Source of the DNA: JACCWP01 sp963785115
GTDB lineage: Bacteria; Actinomycetota; Actinomycetes; Propionibacteriales; Nocardioidaceae
DNA: 64,000 nt
Assembly: GCA_963785115.1 (NCBI GenBank)
Contig: CAWATY010000023.1
Span: 1-64,000 of the forward strand
Direction of reading: 5' to 3'
A program made the position numbers and the translations under genes. The notes below the pieces were generated by a model. That model was not told the origin of the DNA and ran no database searches. It saw only the letters and a list, made by a program, of their open reading frames with translations. Below are positions 7,585-15,457 of this stretch, one piece after another; position 1 is the first letter of the stretch, and each line of letters opens with the position of its first letter.

Positions 7585-8928
7585 ATGAGTGCGGACGTCT
7601 CCCTCGATCGGCTGGACGGACACCTGCTGCTGCCGGAGGACACCGGTTACGACGAGGCACGTGCGGTCTGGAACGCGATGGTCGATCACCGCCCGCGGAT
7701 GATCGTGGGCTGCGCCAGCGTGCGCGACGTCGTGACCGCGGTCCGTACCGCGCGCGAGCTCGGTCTGGAGATCGGCGTGCGCTGCGGCGGGCACAGTGTC
7801 GTCGGGCACGCCGTGCCCCGGGACGGCCTGATGATCGACCTGACCCCGATGGGCGGCGTCCGGGTCGACCCTGACCAGCGGCTGGCCTGGGTGCAGGGCG
7901 GTGCTCTGCTCGGTGTCCTCGACGACGAGGCCCAGCGGCACGGGCTGGCCACGACCGCGGGCAACGTCTCCCACACGGGGGTGGGCGGGCTCACCCTCGG
8001 CGGTGGCTTCGGCTGGCTGGCCCGCATGGTCGGCCTCACCTGCGACAACCTCGTCTCCTGCGAGGTGGTGACCGCGACTGGCGAGGTCGTACGGGCCAGC
8101 GAGACCGAGAACGCCGAGCTGTTCTGGGGCCTCCGCGGCGGCGGGGGCAACTTCGGGGTGGTGACCGAGTTCCAGCTGCGGCTGCACCCCGTGGGCACGC
8201 AGGCGCTGGCCGCTACCGTCTACTTCCCGCTCGACCAAGCCGTGCCCGCGGCCGCCCGGTGGCGCGACTTCTCCGCGGCTGCGCCCCGTCCCGCCACCGC
8301 CACGATGGTGGTCGGCGACGACGGACTCGTCGCCCTCGGATTCGTCTGGGTGGGAGACCTCGATGAGGGCCGCCGGCTGCTGCCGGCGCTGCGCGACGTG
8401 GGTAGTCCGGTGGCGGAGAACGTGGTCGAGTTCTCGTACCTCGACCTGCAGCGTCGCGACGACACCGCCGGCCGGGGCGGTTCGGTCCGCAAGTACTGGA
8501 AGGGCCACTACCTCCGGGCGCTGCCCGACGAGGCGATCGAGACGCTGCTGCTGCGTGGCACCGACGACGGCACCGGCGACTACCTGCCCAACTTCTCCTT
8601 GCAGGCGTACGGCGGCGCAATCGACGACGTGCCCGACGACGCCACCGCGTTCAGCCACCGGGGCTCGCTGTTCGAGTACGTGTCGGCCAGCGGCTGGACC
8701 GACCCGGCCGAGGATGACGCGCGGATGTCCGTGGCCCGGCGCTGCGCTCGCGCCGTCGAGCCCTTCGCGAGCGGGGTCTACGTGAACACCCTCAACGACG
8801 AGGGGGCCGTCGGCGTCGGCCGGGCGTACTCACCGGAGAAGCTGCGTCGGCTGGGAGCGCTGAAGGCGGCGTACGACCCGGACAACGTCTTCCACCTGAA
8901 CGCCAACATCGCGCCGACGATGAGCTGA
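7585..8928 (+). CDS. FAD-dependent oxidoreductase, berberine-bridge/PCMH type
   Basis: This encodes 447 residues. The PCMH FAD-binding domain is N-terminal (IGVRCGGHSVVGHA near residue 70, with the His expected to carry 8-alpha-linked FAD; HTGVGGLTLGGGFGWLAR near 130; FWGLRGGGGNFGVVTEF near 182). The BBE domain is C-terminal (GVYVNTLNDEGAVGVGRAY, KLRRLGALKAAYDPDNVFHLN). The Cys used for a second FAD bond in bicovalent members is missing (GNVSHTGVGG), so a single covalent link is expected. These enzymes oxidise alcohols, sugars or aromatic substrates with O2; the substrate is unknown. ATG 7585 lies 7 nt after CAGGCT with no ribosome-binding site. It is divergent from the DUF2975 operon and may share its operator. 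Confidence 0.9.
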   Translation: MSADVSLDRLDGHLLLPEDTGYDEARAVWNAMVDHRPRMIVGCASVRDVVTAVRTARELGLEIGVRCGGHSVVGHAVPRDGLMIDLTPMGGVRVDPDQRLAWVQGGALLGVLDDEAQRHGLATTAGNVSHTGVGGLTLGGGFGWLARMVGLTCDNLVSCEVVTATGEVVRASETENAELFWGLRGGGGNFGVVTEFQLRLHPVGTQALAATVYFPLDQAVPAAARWRDFSAAAPRPATATMVVGDDGLVALGFVWVGDLDEGRRLLPALRDVGSPVAENVVEFSYLDLQRRDDTAGRGGSVRKYWKGHYLRALPDEAIETLLLRGTDDGTGDYLPNFSLQAYGGAIDDVPDDATAFSHRGSLFEYVSASGWTDPAEDDARMSVARRCARAVEPFASGVYVNTLNDEGAVGVGRAYSPEKLRRLGALKAAYDPDNVFHLNANIAPTMS

Positions 8929-9026
8929 AGTCGGCGGCCGGCGGCGGCCGTTGCTGACGCCACGTCGTCGGTCCAGGATGTGGTCAGCGTCGGCGGGCGT
9001 CGTCGGCCATCCCCGAGAGGACCTCG

Positions 9027-10025
9027 ATGAAGAGAATCCTGGCCGTTCTGGCCGCGACCGCGCTGCTCGTCGCCGGCGCCGCCTGGCCGACGACCACGTC
9101 AGTCGCCGGCCACGCGCCCCGCGACCCCGGTGACGCCCGCACCCACCAGCACCGGCAGCACGCTGCCGGGTCGGCGCGGGTGGCCGAGGGCTCGGCCCTG
9201 CGCGAACCCAACGCCGTTACGCCCAAGCAGGCAGCCGCCCTGGAGGCCCGTCAGCGGCAGATTCTCGACCGCAGCGGCCTGTCCGTGCAGCCTCGTGCGA
9301 ACGGCTCGGTGTCGATTCCCGTCGACTTCCACGGCGTCACCGACCGCCGGGGCCGCGGCTTCGTGTCGCTGGAGCGGATCCACCGCCAGATCCAGGTGCT
9401 CAACCGCGCGTTCGGCGGTCGCACCGGTCCGAAGGCGGCGAACACGCCGTTCCGCTTCCACCTTGCCTCGATCACCCGTACCAAGAACCGCGAGTGGTAC
9501 ACGGCCGACGCGTACACCAAGAAGGGCCTTGCCTCGCTGCGGGAGATGCGCCGCGAGCTGCGGGTGGGCAACCAGAAGCACCTCAACCTCTACACGGTCG
9601 GACCGAAGTTCCAGCTGCTCGGATTCGCGACGTTGCCCGGGTATGGCAACGACATGCTCGACGGCGTCGTGATCTGGGGCGCCAGCATGCCGGGCGGCAA
9701 GGCCAACCTCGGCCCGGGCGACGTCTACAACCAGGGCGACACCGCGACGCACGAGATCGGTCACTGGCTGAACCTGTACCACACGTTCGCGGGCGGCTGT
9801 GGGAAGCGGAACGACTACGTGACCGACACGCCGCGGCAGAAGGCTGGCAGCAACATCTTCGAGGAGGACACCAGCCTGGACACCTGCGGAAACCCGGGCG
9901 GCCCGAAGGACCCGGTACGCAACTTCATGAACTACGCCGAGGACCCGTTCCTCAACCAGTTCACTCGCGGTCAGCGCGAGCGGATGGACACCGCCTGGTA
10001 CATCAGGCAGGCCCTGTCTAACTGA
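9027..10025 (+). CDS. secreted zinc metalloprotease, M43 (pappalysin-like)
   Basis: This encodes 332 residues with a signal peptide (KRILAVLAATALLVAGAAW), a pro-region of ~85 residues and a catalytic domain. The zinc site HEIGHWLNLYH is at residues 242-252, followed by a Cys-rich loop (GGCGK...DTCGNPGG) and the Met-turn FMNYAED. This is the M43B arrangement, so it should cleave proteins outside the cell. ATG 9027 has an AGAGGA site. It overlaps the convergent YjbR gene by 8 bp. Confidence 0.92.
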   Translation: MKRILAVLAATALLVAGAAWPTTTSVAGHAPRDPGDARTHQHRQHAAGSARVAEGSALREPNAVTPKQAAALEARQRQILDRSGLSVQPRANGSVSIPVDFHGVTDRRGRGFVSLERIHRQIQVLNRAFGGRTGPKAANTPFRFHLASITRTKNREWYTADAYTKKGLASLREMRRELRVGNQKHLNLYTVGPKFQLLGFATLPGYGNDMLDGVVIWGASMPGGKANLGPGDVYNQGDTATHEIGHWLNLYHTFAGGCGKRNDYVTDTPRQKAGSNIFEEDTSLDTCGNPGGPKDPVRNFMNYAEDPFLNQFTRGQRERMDTAWYIRQALSN

Positions 10026-10416
10026 CCACCCGCGCGGCCAGCTTCTTGGGCGCCAGCACCAGGTAGCTGTCGGTCAGGAGCTCGGCGACCTCGTCCCAGT
10101 CGACGGGGTCGCCGAGCACCAGACCGAGGGCGTTGCGACCCCAGCGGAACCACGGCGGGCCAGCATGGGTCAACGCATCGAGCTCCGGCCCTTCTGCGCG
10201 GAAGGTCAGCACCAGGATGGGTCCGTCGTGGTCCGCCGGCCGCGCGTTTGCGTGCGGGTGCCCGGAGTCGATCGTCAGCACGTGCGCAAACGTGCGGCCA
10301 CGCACCCGCCACCGGCAGCCGACCCACGCGGTCTCCTCGTACGTCTCCGGCAGCCCCAGGCAGATCACGCGCAGCCCCTCGACGATGTCGAGCGGCACGT
10401 CCGCCCGGTCGGCCAC
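10018..10416 (-). CDS. MmcQ/YjbR family DNA-binding-fold protein
   Basis: This encodes 132 residues of the MmcQ/YjbR (CyaY-like fold) family: LRVICLGLPETYEETAWVG at the N-terminus, WRVRGRTFAHVLT, and the closing DPVDWDEVAELLTDSYLVLAPKKLAARV. Members often have a DNA-binding-like fold but no proven role. GTG 10416 lies 2 nt after the stop of the VOC gene upstream, so the two are one transcript. A second, different YjbR protein is encoded at 15062. Confidence 0.88.
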   Translation of the reverse strand: MADRADVPLDIVEGLRVICLGLPETYEETAWVGCRWRVRGRTFAHVLTIDSGHPHANARPADHDGPILVLTFRAEGPELDALTHAGPPWFRWGRNALGLVLGDPVDWDEVAELLTDSYLVLAPKKLAARVVS

Positions 10417-10418
10417 GG

Positions 10419-10802
10419 TCAGCCGCCCGGCTGGAACAAGCAGAACGGGTGCCCGGCGGGGTCTAGGTAGACCCGGACGTCGTCCTGGGGCTGATGGTCG
10501 GCCAGCCGCGCCCCGAGCGACTCGACGCGCGCAGCGGCGGCGCCGAGGTCGGCGACCCGGATGTCGAGGTGCATCATCATCTGCTGCTCGCCGGGTCGGG
10601 GTGGCCAGACCGGCGGGACGTGGTCGTCCTCGATCTGGAACGACAGACCCGTGCCGCCACCCGGTGGGCGCAGCACGACCCAGTCGGGCCTGTCATCAAC
10701 GATCTCCCAGCGGAGCAGGTCGCGGTAGAAGGCTCCCAGGGCTCGTGGTTCGGGGGTGCCCAGCACGGTGGCCGACAGGGTCGCCTCGGATGGCTCGGAC
10801 AT
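10419..10802 (-). CDS. VOC-family (glyoxalase-like) protein
   Basis: This encodes 127 residues with two VOC half-domains: TVLGTPEPRALGAFYRDLLRWEI at the N-terminus, MMMHLDIRVADLGAAAARVESLGA centrally and VYLDPAGHPFCLF at the end. His residues in MMMHLDI and AGHPFCL match metal-ligand positions. ATG 10802 has an AAGGAG site. It is first in a two-gene operon with the YjbR protein. The substrate is unknown; the closest relatives by motif are glyoxalase-like detoxification or resistance proteins. Confidence 0.85.
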   Translation of the reverse strand: MSEPSEATLSATVLGTPEPRALGAFYRDLLRWEIVDDRPDWVVLRPPGGGTGLSFQIEDDHVPPVWPPRPGEQQMMMHLDIRVADLGAAAARVESLGARLADHQPQDDVRVYLDPAGHPFCLFQPGG

Positions 10803-11010
10803 GCGCTGCTCCTTGTCTGTCGCGTCCCGGACAGTCTTTCTCCTCGCACCGACGGTGCCACCGGGCACCCGCGTGGCGCTCCGCGATGCGGAAGAAGACG
10901 GGCGCTACGCGCCCCGGCGTCCGTGCTGTGAGACCGAGTTCTCATTGCCGGAAATGCTGCCTACGTCGGATAACCTGCTCAGGGAGGGCCGCCGATACCC
11001 AGGGGTTGTT

Positions 11011-12312
11011 GTGGTAGATCGGAAGCGCCCGGACGATGCCGACGGTGGACCGGTGCCGTCGGCCGCGACGGAGCGCGACCAGGCCGACGACGCGCGTGCC
11101 GCGGCTGACGACGAGCGCGCCCAGGCCGACGCGCAGCGCGACGACGCGGTGGAACCACGCGACCAGGCCGGCATCGCGCGTGACGGGGCGGAGGAGGAGC
11201 GCGAGCACGCCAGCGACGACCGCGCCGAGGCAGCCGAACAGCGTGGCCCGGCGGACGATGCGCGGGACCAGGACGCGGACGCACGTGACCTCGTCGCGGA
11301 CAAGCGGGACCAGGCGGGCGACGAGCGCGATGTGGCCGCCGACGCGCGCGACGAGGCCGCCGACGCGCGCGACGACGCTGGCGACAGCAGGGACGAGGCG
11401 GGCGAGCGCCGGGACCAGGTCAGCGACAGGCGCGACGTGCTCGCGGACGAGCGAGATGCCGCTGCCGACGAACGTGACCTGGCCGGCGACCGTCGTGACC
11501 TCGCCGGCGCGCAACGCGACGATGCTGGCGCACGGCGGGACAGGGCGGCCGACGAGCGGGACCGCGCCGCCGACGAGCGGGACCAGGTAGGGATGCGTCG
11601 GGATCGAGCCGGGGAGGCGCTCGGGGCCCAGGCGGGTCCGGCGGAGTCGCGCGACGAGCTCGACCGTTCCACGCGGACCCGCCGTGAGGCGGCTGCGGAT
11701 CGGAGCCTGGCCTCCCAGGACCGCCGAGCCGGCGCTTCGGAACGTGCGGAAGCCGAGTCCGACCGCGAGACCGCCCTGGCCGACCGGGGAGCGGGCGCCG
11801 TCAACCGCCAGCAGGCCGCCGCCGACCGCGGGGCGTCGGCACGAGACCGCGAGCACGCCTCCGTCGACGGTCTGACCGGCGCGTACAGCCGGGGAGCGGG
11901 ATTCGTCGAGCTGGAACGAGAGATTGGCCGGGCGAGACGATCGGACGAGCCAGTGGTCCTGGCGTTCCTGGACGTCGACGGCCTCAAGGTCATCAACGAC
12001 ACGCGCGGGCACGCCGCCGGCGACCAGATGTTGCTCGACATCGTCCAGACCCTGCGCGCGCACCTGCGCTCCTTCGACCTGATCATCCGGTACGGCGGCG
12101 ACGAGTTCCTCTGCGCGATGAGCGGCTTGCAGATGGCCGACGCGGCGAAGCGTCTCGAGACTGTCAACGCGGCCCTCGCCCAGACCACCGACCACGGGTC
12201 GATGACCGTCGGCCTCGCCGAGCTGCAGCCGGGTGAGTCGTCCGCGGACCTGATCGCCCGCGCCGACGTCGCGCTCTACCGCAAGCGCCGGCGGCGGGAG
12301 CCGGACGCCTGA
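11011..12312 (+). CDS. GGDEF diguanylate cyclase with a long heptad-repeat N-terminal arm
   Basis: This encodes 433 residues. About 200 N-terminal residues are built of degenerate 7-residue repeats (type ADERDxA, ARDEAAD), extremely rich in Asp, Arg, Ala and Glu, so a long charged coiled coil or polyampholyte rod is expected. A second, looser Ala/Arg/Asp-rich stretch follows. The C-terminal ~160 residues are a GGDEF domain with DGLTGAYSR at the entry, an intact RYGGDEF active site (residues 362-366) and an RxxD inhibitory site (RSFD, 353-356), so it should make c-di-GMP and be product-inhibited. No sensor or membrane segment is seen. GTG 11011 follows AGGGG at -7; the open frame upstream is not protein-like. 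Confidence 0.9.
   Translation: MVDRKRPDDADGGPVPSAATERDQADDARAAADDERAQADAQRDDAVEPRDQAGIARDGAEEEREHASDDRAEAAEQRGPADDARDQDADARDLVADKRDQAGDERDVAADARDEAADARDDAGDSRDEAGERRDQVSDRRDVLADERDAAADERDLAGDRRDLAGAQRDDAGARRDRAADERDRAADERDQVGMRRDRAGEALGAQAGPAESRDELDRSTRTRREAAADRSLASQDRRAGASERAEAESDRETALADRGAGAVNRQQAAADRGASARDREHASVDGLTGAYSRGAGFVELEREIGRARRSDEPVVLAFLDVDGLKVINDTRGHAAGDQMLLDIVQTLRAHLRSFDLIIRYGGDEFLCAMSGLQMADAAKRLETVNAALAQTTDHGSMTVGLAELQPGESSADLIARADVALYRKRRRREPDA
11050..11640 (+). repeat. degenerate 21-bp tandem repeat encoding heptads
   Basis: The stretch is made of ~21-nt units, for example around GCCGACGAGCGGGACC and GCCGACGCGCGCGACG, giving 7-residue protein units. Adjacent units are nearly identical at 11344-11375 and 11551-11585, which suggests growth by slippage or unequal exchange. 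Confidence 0.75.
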
Positions 12313-12354
12313 CCGTCCTCGGCCACGCGCCCGGCCGACCGCAAGAATGAGCCG

Positions 12355-12882
12355 GTGCTGATTCCGGTGTACGTGTCGTCGTGGCAGTTCGAGTGCTGCG
12401 GTGACCTCGACGACGGTGCCTGGTTCCGGGTCGGCGACGAGGTGTCGTGGCTGCTGACCGTTGCCCCGACGCCGTCTTCGACGGTGCTCCCGATCTCAAC
12501 GGTGACGCTCACGGGCGGCCGACTGATGGAGTTCGAGCACCAGGGGACGGTCCGCGAGTACGCGGGGCCTGACGGGATCTGGGCATACGGCCACGGTGAC
12601 CTCCCGACCGAGCTGGTCCGCCCCGGGTTCTCCGAGGACCACCACGAGCTCGTGCTGGAGGATCACGACGCCGGCATCGAGACCGGCGGCACGATCACGC
12701 GGATCCGCGCGCTGCGCCTCACGTACACCGAGGGCCGCCCCACCGAGCTGCTGCCGGTGGCCGGATCCGAGCAGCTCGCCGACGTCGATGCGGCCGTCCC
12801 CGTGTGGGACCAGCGCCCCGTCCCGCGCGTTCCGCAGTTCCAGGGCTGGTACGTCGAGCTCGAGACTGCGGGACCCGGTTAG
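12355..12882 (+). CDS. DUF6578-like hypothetical protein
   Basis: This encodes a 175-residue soluble protein beginning IPVYVSSWQFECCGDLDDGAWFRVGDEVSW. This N-terminus, with a Cys-Cys pair and a short beta-rich domain, resembles the actinobacterial DUF6578 family. The C-terminal half (ITRIRALRLTYTEGRP) is not otherwise recognised. GTG 12355 lies 6 nt after an AAGAAT hexamer and lacks a ribosome-binding site, so it may be leaderless. Function is unknown. Confidence 0.65.
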   Translation: MLIPVYVSSWQFECCGDLDDGAWFRVGDEVSWLLTVAPTPSSTVLPISTVTLTGGRLMEFEHQGTVREYAGPDGIWAYGHGDLPTELVRPGFSEDHHELVLEDHDAGIETGGTITRIRALRLTYTEGRPTELLPVAGSEQLADVDAAVPVWDQRPVPRVPQFQGWYVELETAGPG

Positions 12883-12920
12883 CCCGCCGGGCGTTCCGTG
12901 GGTGCCTACCCAGTCGAACA

Positions 12921-12963
12921 CTGTCAGGGTTGCCTGACAGGTGCTGTCAGGATAGCCTGACAG
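12921..12963. promoter_or_regulatory. two identical 20-bp palindromes covering a leaderless promoter
   Basis: CTGTCAGG-n4-CCTGACAG occurs at 12921-12940 and again at 12944-12963, 23 bp centre to centre. The second copy ends 1 nt before ATG 12965. A TTGCCT hexamer (12930-12935) and a TAGCCT hexamer (12953-12958) with a 17-nt spacer lie inside the palindromes and place the transcript start on the ATG. A bound dimer pair would block the promoter completely. Confidence 0.85.
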
Positions 12964-12964
12964 C

Positions 12965-13246
12965 ATGGTGAGTCGATCTCGTTGGCAGGACGGCCGCCGG
13001 GCCTGGCAACGGCTGAACGGCTGGCACCAGCCCGATCCCGAAGCGACCCCGGGACATCGCGACACGGGCGAGGCGGCGCTCCGGGCGCTCGAGGACGTAC
13101 GGCTCGTGCGCGCTCTGTTGGACAGCGCCGAGCTGAACGCCGTGCAGACAGCTCGCCGACACGACCAGTCGTGGACCGAGATCTCAGTCGCAGTCGGGGT
13201 GACCCGGCAGTCGGCGTGGGAGAAGTGGCACGAGCCCGACGGGTAG
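12965..13246 (+). CDS. small helix-turn-helix protein, probable autoregulator
   Basis: This encodes 93 residues and has no membrane segment. The C-terminal third, QTARRHDQSWTEISVAVGVTRQSAWEKWHEPDG, has the shape of a sigma-region-4-like helix-turn-helix (SWTEIAxxLGVTRQSAxxRW) known from many small actinobacterial proteins. The helical N-terminal half (EAALRALEDVRLVRALLDSAEL) could dimerise. The gene stands alone directly after a double palindrome that overlaps its promoter, so it probably binds that site itself. Translation from ATG 12965 appears leaderless. Confidence 0.7.
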   Translation: MVSRSRWQDGRRAWQRLNGWHQPDPEATPGHRDTGEAALRALEDVRLVRALLDSAELNAVQTARRHDQSWTEISVAVGVTRQSAWEKWHEPDG

Positions 13247-13286
13247 CTCCGGAAGCCGGTGCACCATCCGAGTCTCTGGCTCCGCG

Positions 13287-14399
13287 TCAGTCCTCGGCGG
13301 TGCCGCCGGAGTGCCAGATGTCGCCATCGACGATGCTCATGTCCACGGGGGCGCATTCGGCCGTCGCGGGGTCACAGCTGCTGACGATTCGGGTCCGCTC
13401 GTCGATCACGGTGAGTTGACCGTCCGGTGCCCACTGAGTCTCCCAGGCAGCCATGCCGGCGGGGAAGTCGATGCGCTCGCCGGAGTCGAGGTCGACCAGG
13501 TAGAAGCGTTGGTAGTTGTCCTCCTTCGGCGTGGCGCCCTGGTCCCAGACCTTGAGGTAACGCCCGTCGGGGCTGAAGAACGCATAGTCGTTCCTGGCGG
13601 TCGGGATGGTCGCCACGAGACTCCCGTCGGACGTCGCGTGGACGGTCCACTGTGTCGACCCCTGCACGGCGTAGCGACCGCCCGCCAACTCGTTCACCTG
13701 CTCAGCCGTGTCCGGCAGCATCCGCGTCTCGCCGGACTGCCAGTCGAATTCCATGACGCCTTCGTCGAGGCGGGCCCAGGCGTGGGCCCCGTCGATGACG
13801 GCCGGGGGCGCGGCCCAGCCGCCCGGCAGGTGACCCTCGACGGTCGTGCGCGCGAGCTCCTGCCCGTCGGAGACGTCGAGGACTACTAGGTCCCAGCGCC
13901 CGTCATCGCGCGGGGCGGCGTATGCCAGGTGGGTGCTGTCGGGCTCGGTGCCGACGATCCGGTCGTCAAGGCTGATGACCTCCCGGGTGTCACCGTCGGG
14001 ATTGACCAGGGTGTAGTCCGAACCGGTGCGCACGAGGGCGCCGACGCTGGTCGGGTACAGCCCGGAGATCTCCCGGCCGAGGTCGACCGAGGCATCGCCG
14101 ACGTAGACCGTGGTGCCGCTGGCGAACGGGCCCAGGTGCTCGTAGAAGTCTCGGCTCTGTCCGTCGGTGGCGAAGCCGACCTCGCTCCCCCCGGGGGGCG
14201 ACGACCCGTCGCCGGCGTCGGCGACCAGACCGGCGACGGCGATGATCCCGGCCACCGCCGCGACGGTGCCGACCGCTGTTGCCGACTGGCGCACGAGCCG
14301 CAGCCGGCGGCCGCGTCGCAGCACGGTGTGCAGGTCGGCGGGCGGCACGACCGCGCGCTCGGCGGTGTCGTGCAGGTGCTCACGCAGCAGGTCAGTCAT
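13287..14399 (-). CDS. membrane-anchored sigma-factor partner (probable anti-sigma-like protein)
   Basis: This encodes 370 residues: a cytoplasmic N-terminus of ~40 residues (MTDLLREHLHDTAERAVVPP), one membrane helix (about 41-63) and an extracellular domain of ~300 residues with beta-propeller-like repeats (FFSPDGRYLKVWD, WAPDGQLTVID, AYAAPRDDGRWDLVVLDVSDG). It overlaps the SigE-type sigma gene by 8 bp, so they form a sigma/anti-sigma-like pair in which the outer domain may sense the envelope. No zinc motif (HxxxCxxC) is present. The sigma/partner pair at 44014-45612 has the same design and length. Confidence 0.78.
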   Translation of the reverse strand: MTDLLREHLHDTAERAVVPPADLHTVLRRGRRLRLVRQSATAVGTVAAVAGIIAVAGLVADAGDGSSPPGGSEVGFATDGQSRDFYEHLGPFASGTTVYVGDASVDLGREISGLYPTSVGALVRTGSDYTLVNPDGDTREVISLDDRIVGTEPDSTHLAYAAPRDDGRWDLVVLDVSDGQELARTTVEGHLPGGWAAPPAVIDGAHAWARLDEGVMEFDWQSGETRMLPDTAEQVNELAGGRYAVQGSTQWTVHATSDGSLVATIPTARNDYAFFSPDGRYLKVWDQGATPKEDNYQRFYLVDLDSGERIDFPAGMAAWETQWAPDGQLTVIDERTRIVSSCDPATAECAPVDMSIVDGDIWHSGGTAED

Positions 14400-14913
14400 G
14401 GTGGTACGTCTCCTGAGTCGATGGTTCGGTCAGCACCTGCCTGAGCGAAGCCAGTGCGTGGTGCGTGTGGCTCTTGACAGTTCCCTCGGGACAGCCCATG
14501 ACGGAGGCGGTCTCGGCGACCGACAGGTCCTCGTAGAAGCGCAGGACGATCGCGGCGCGCTGCCGGGCGGGGAGGCGGTCCAGCTCGCGCGTCAGCCACA
14601 GCCGTTGCACGGTGTCGCTGGTCGCGTCCGGCAAGGCGCTCTCGGGGACGTCGAGGGTGGCCCGCTCGTTGCGCCACCCCTTGCGCCGGAACCACGAGGT
14701 CGCGGTCCGTACCAGGATCGTGCGGGTGTACGCCTCCGTCGCCTCCTGGGCACGGATCCGGTGCCATGACGCGTAGGTGCGCACGAGGGCCGTCTGCACC
14801 AGGTCCTCGGCCAGACCGTGGTCACCGACGAGGAGCAGAGCGGTGCGGTACAGCGCAGCCCACCGAGCCTCGACGAAGTCGACGAACTCGGCATCCCCGC
14901 GAGCCCTGCTCAT
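14392..14913 (-). CDS. ECF sigma factor, SigE family
   Basis: This encodes 173 residues: region 2 (FVEARWAALYRTALLLVGD, LAEDLVQTALVRTYASWHRI, AYTRTILVRTATSWFRRK) and region 4 (LPARQRAAIVLRFYEDLSVAETASVMGCPEGTVKSHTHHALASLR). It matches the actinobacterial SigE family (TIGR02983 type). ATG 14913 has an AAGGGAG site; the frame open upstream is non-coding. It directs transcription of an unknown regulon and is coupled to the membrane partner downstream. Confidence 0.92.
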   Translation of the reverse strand: MSRARGDAEFVDFVEARWAALYRTALLLVGDHGLAEDLVQTALVRTYASWHRIRAQEATEAYTRTILVRTATSWFRRKGWRNERATLDVPESALPDATSDTVQRLWLTRELDRLPARQRAAIVLRFYEDLSVAETASVMGCPEGTVKSHTHHALASLRQVLTEPSTQETYHHD

Positions 14914-14941
14914 CGGCCGTCTCCCTTGCACACACTCATGA

Positions 14942-14967
14942 GACGCCCTGGGGCGCTCGATCGGTTG
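14942..14967 (-). promoter_or_regulatory. candidate ECF promoter of the SigE-type operon
   Basis: On the minus strand CAACC (14967-14963) and CGTC (14945-14942) are separated by 17 nt, 28 nt before ATG 14913. The AAC...CGTC pattern is common for ECF self-promoters; it is offered as a candidate only. Confidence 0.4.
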
Positions 14968-15018
14968 AGGACCGACCCTCGTGACAGTACGGACCTGGGC
15001 GCACCGGCTGCCGAGGCC

Positions 15019-15069
15019 TAGCCTGTGCGCATGGCGCCGGCACGACCCGAGAATGGGCTTCATGGCTGA
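15019..15069 (+). promoter_or_regulatory. leaderless promoter and 12-codon uORF overlapping the YjbR start
   Basis: TAGCCT (15019-15024) ends 6 nt before ATG 15031, the window's usual leaderless spacing. That ATG opens a 12-codon frame, MAPARPENGLHG, stopping at 15067-15069, across and out of frame with the YjbR start at 15062. The uORF may couple or attenuate translation of the downstream gene. Confidence 0.45.
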
Positions 15070-15457
15070 CGCCGACGACGTGCGCCGCCTCGCGCTGGCG
15101 CTGCCGCACGTCGAGGAGATCGACAGCGACGGCTTCGACTTCCGGGTCGCCAACAAGGGGTTCGTCTGGTCGTACCCGGAACGCCGGCCCGGCAGGCCGC
15201 GGGTCATCCGCACCGACGTCGCCGTGCTGTACGTCGGTGACGAGGCCGAGAAGCAGGCTCTGCTGCTCGGCGAGCCCGACGTCTTCTTCACCACGCCCGG
15301 CTACGACGGCTGGCCACTGGTGCTACTGCGGTTGTGGGAGGTCGACACCGTGCGGCTCGCCGAGCTGGTGACCGACGCCTGGCGGATGCGCGCCCCCGAC
15401 GTGCTGGTCAACGATCTTCCGGGAGCCGTGTCGCGAGGCCGTCCAGGATCAGGTTGA
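15062..15457 (+). CDS. MmcQ/YjbR family protein
   Basis: This encodes 131 residues of the YjbR family: DDVRRLALALPHVEEIDSDGFDFRV, FVWSYPERRPGRPRV and the closing WPLVLLRLWEVDTVRLAELVTDAWRMRAP. The tail ends inside the convergent TetR gene (50-bp overlap). The start could be ATG 15062 or the in-frame ATG 15053; neither has a good ribosome-binding site, and the nearest promoter-like element points to a short uORF instead. Function is unknown. Confidence 0.82.
   Translation: MADADDVRRLALALPHVEEIDSDGFDFRVANKGFVWSYPERRPGRPRVIRTDVAVLYVGDEAEKQALLLGEPDVFFTTPGYDGWPLVLLRLWEVDTVRLAELVTDAWRMRAPDVLVNDLPGAVSRGRPGSG

Noticed and set aside
11050..11640. CRISPR-like array
   Set aside because: The ~21-bp repeats are degenerate, have no spacers and stay in frame inside the GGDEF protein, so this is a coding repeat.
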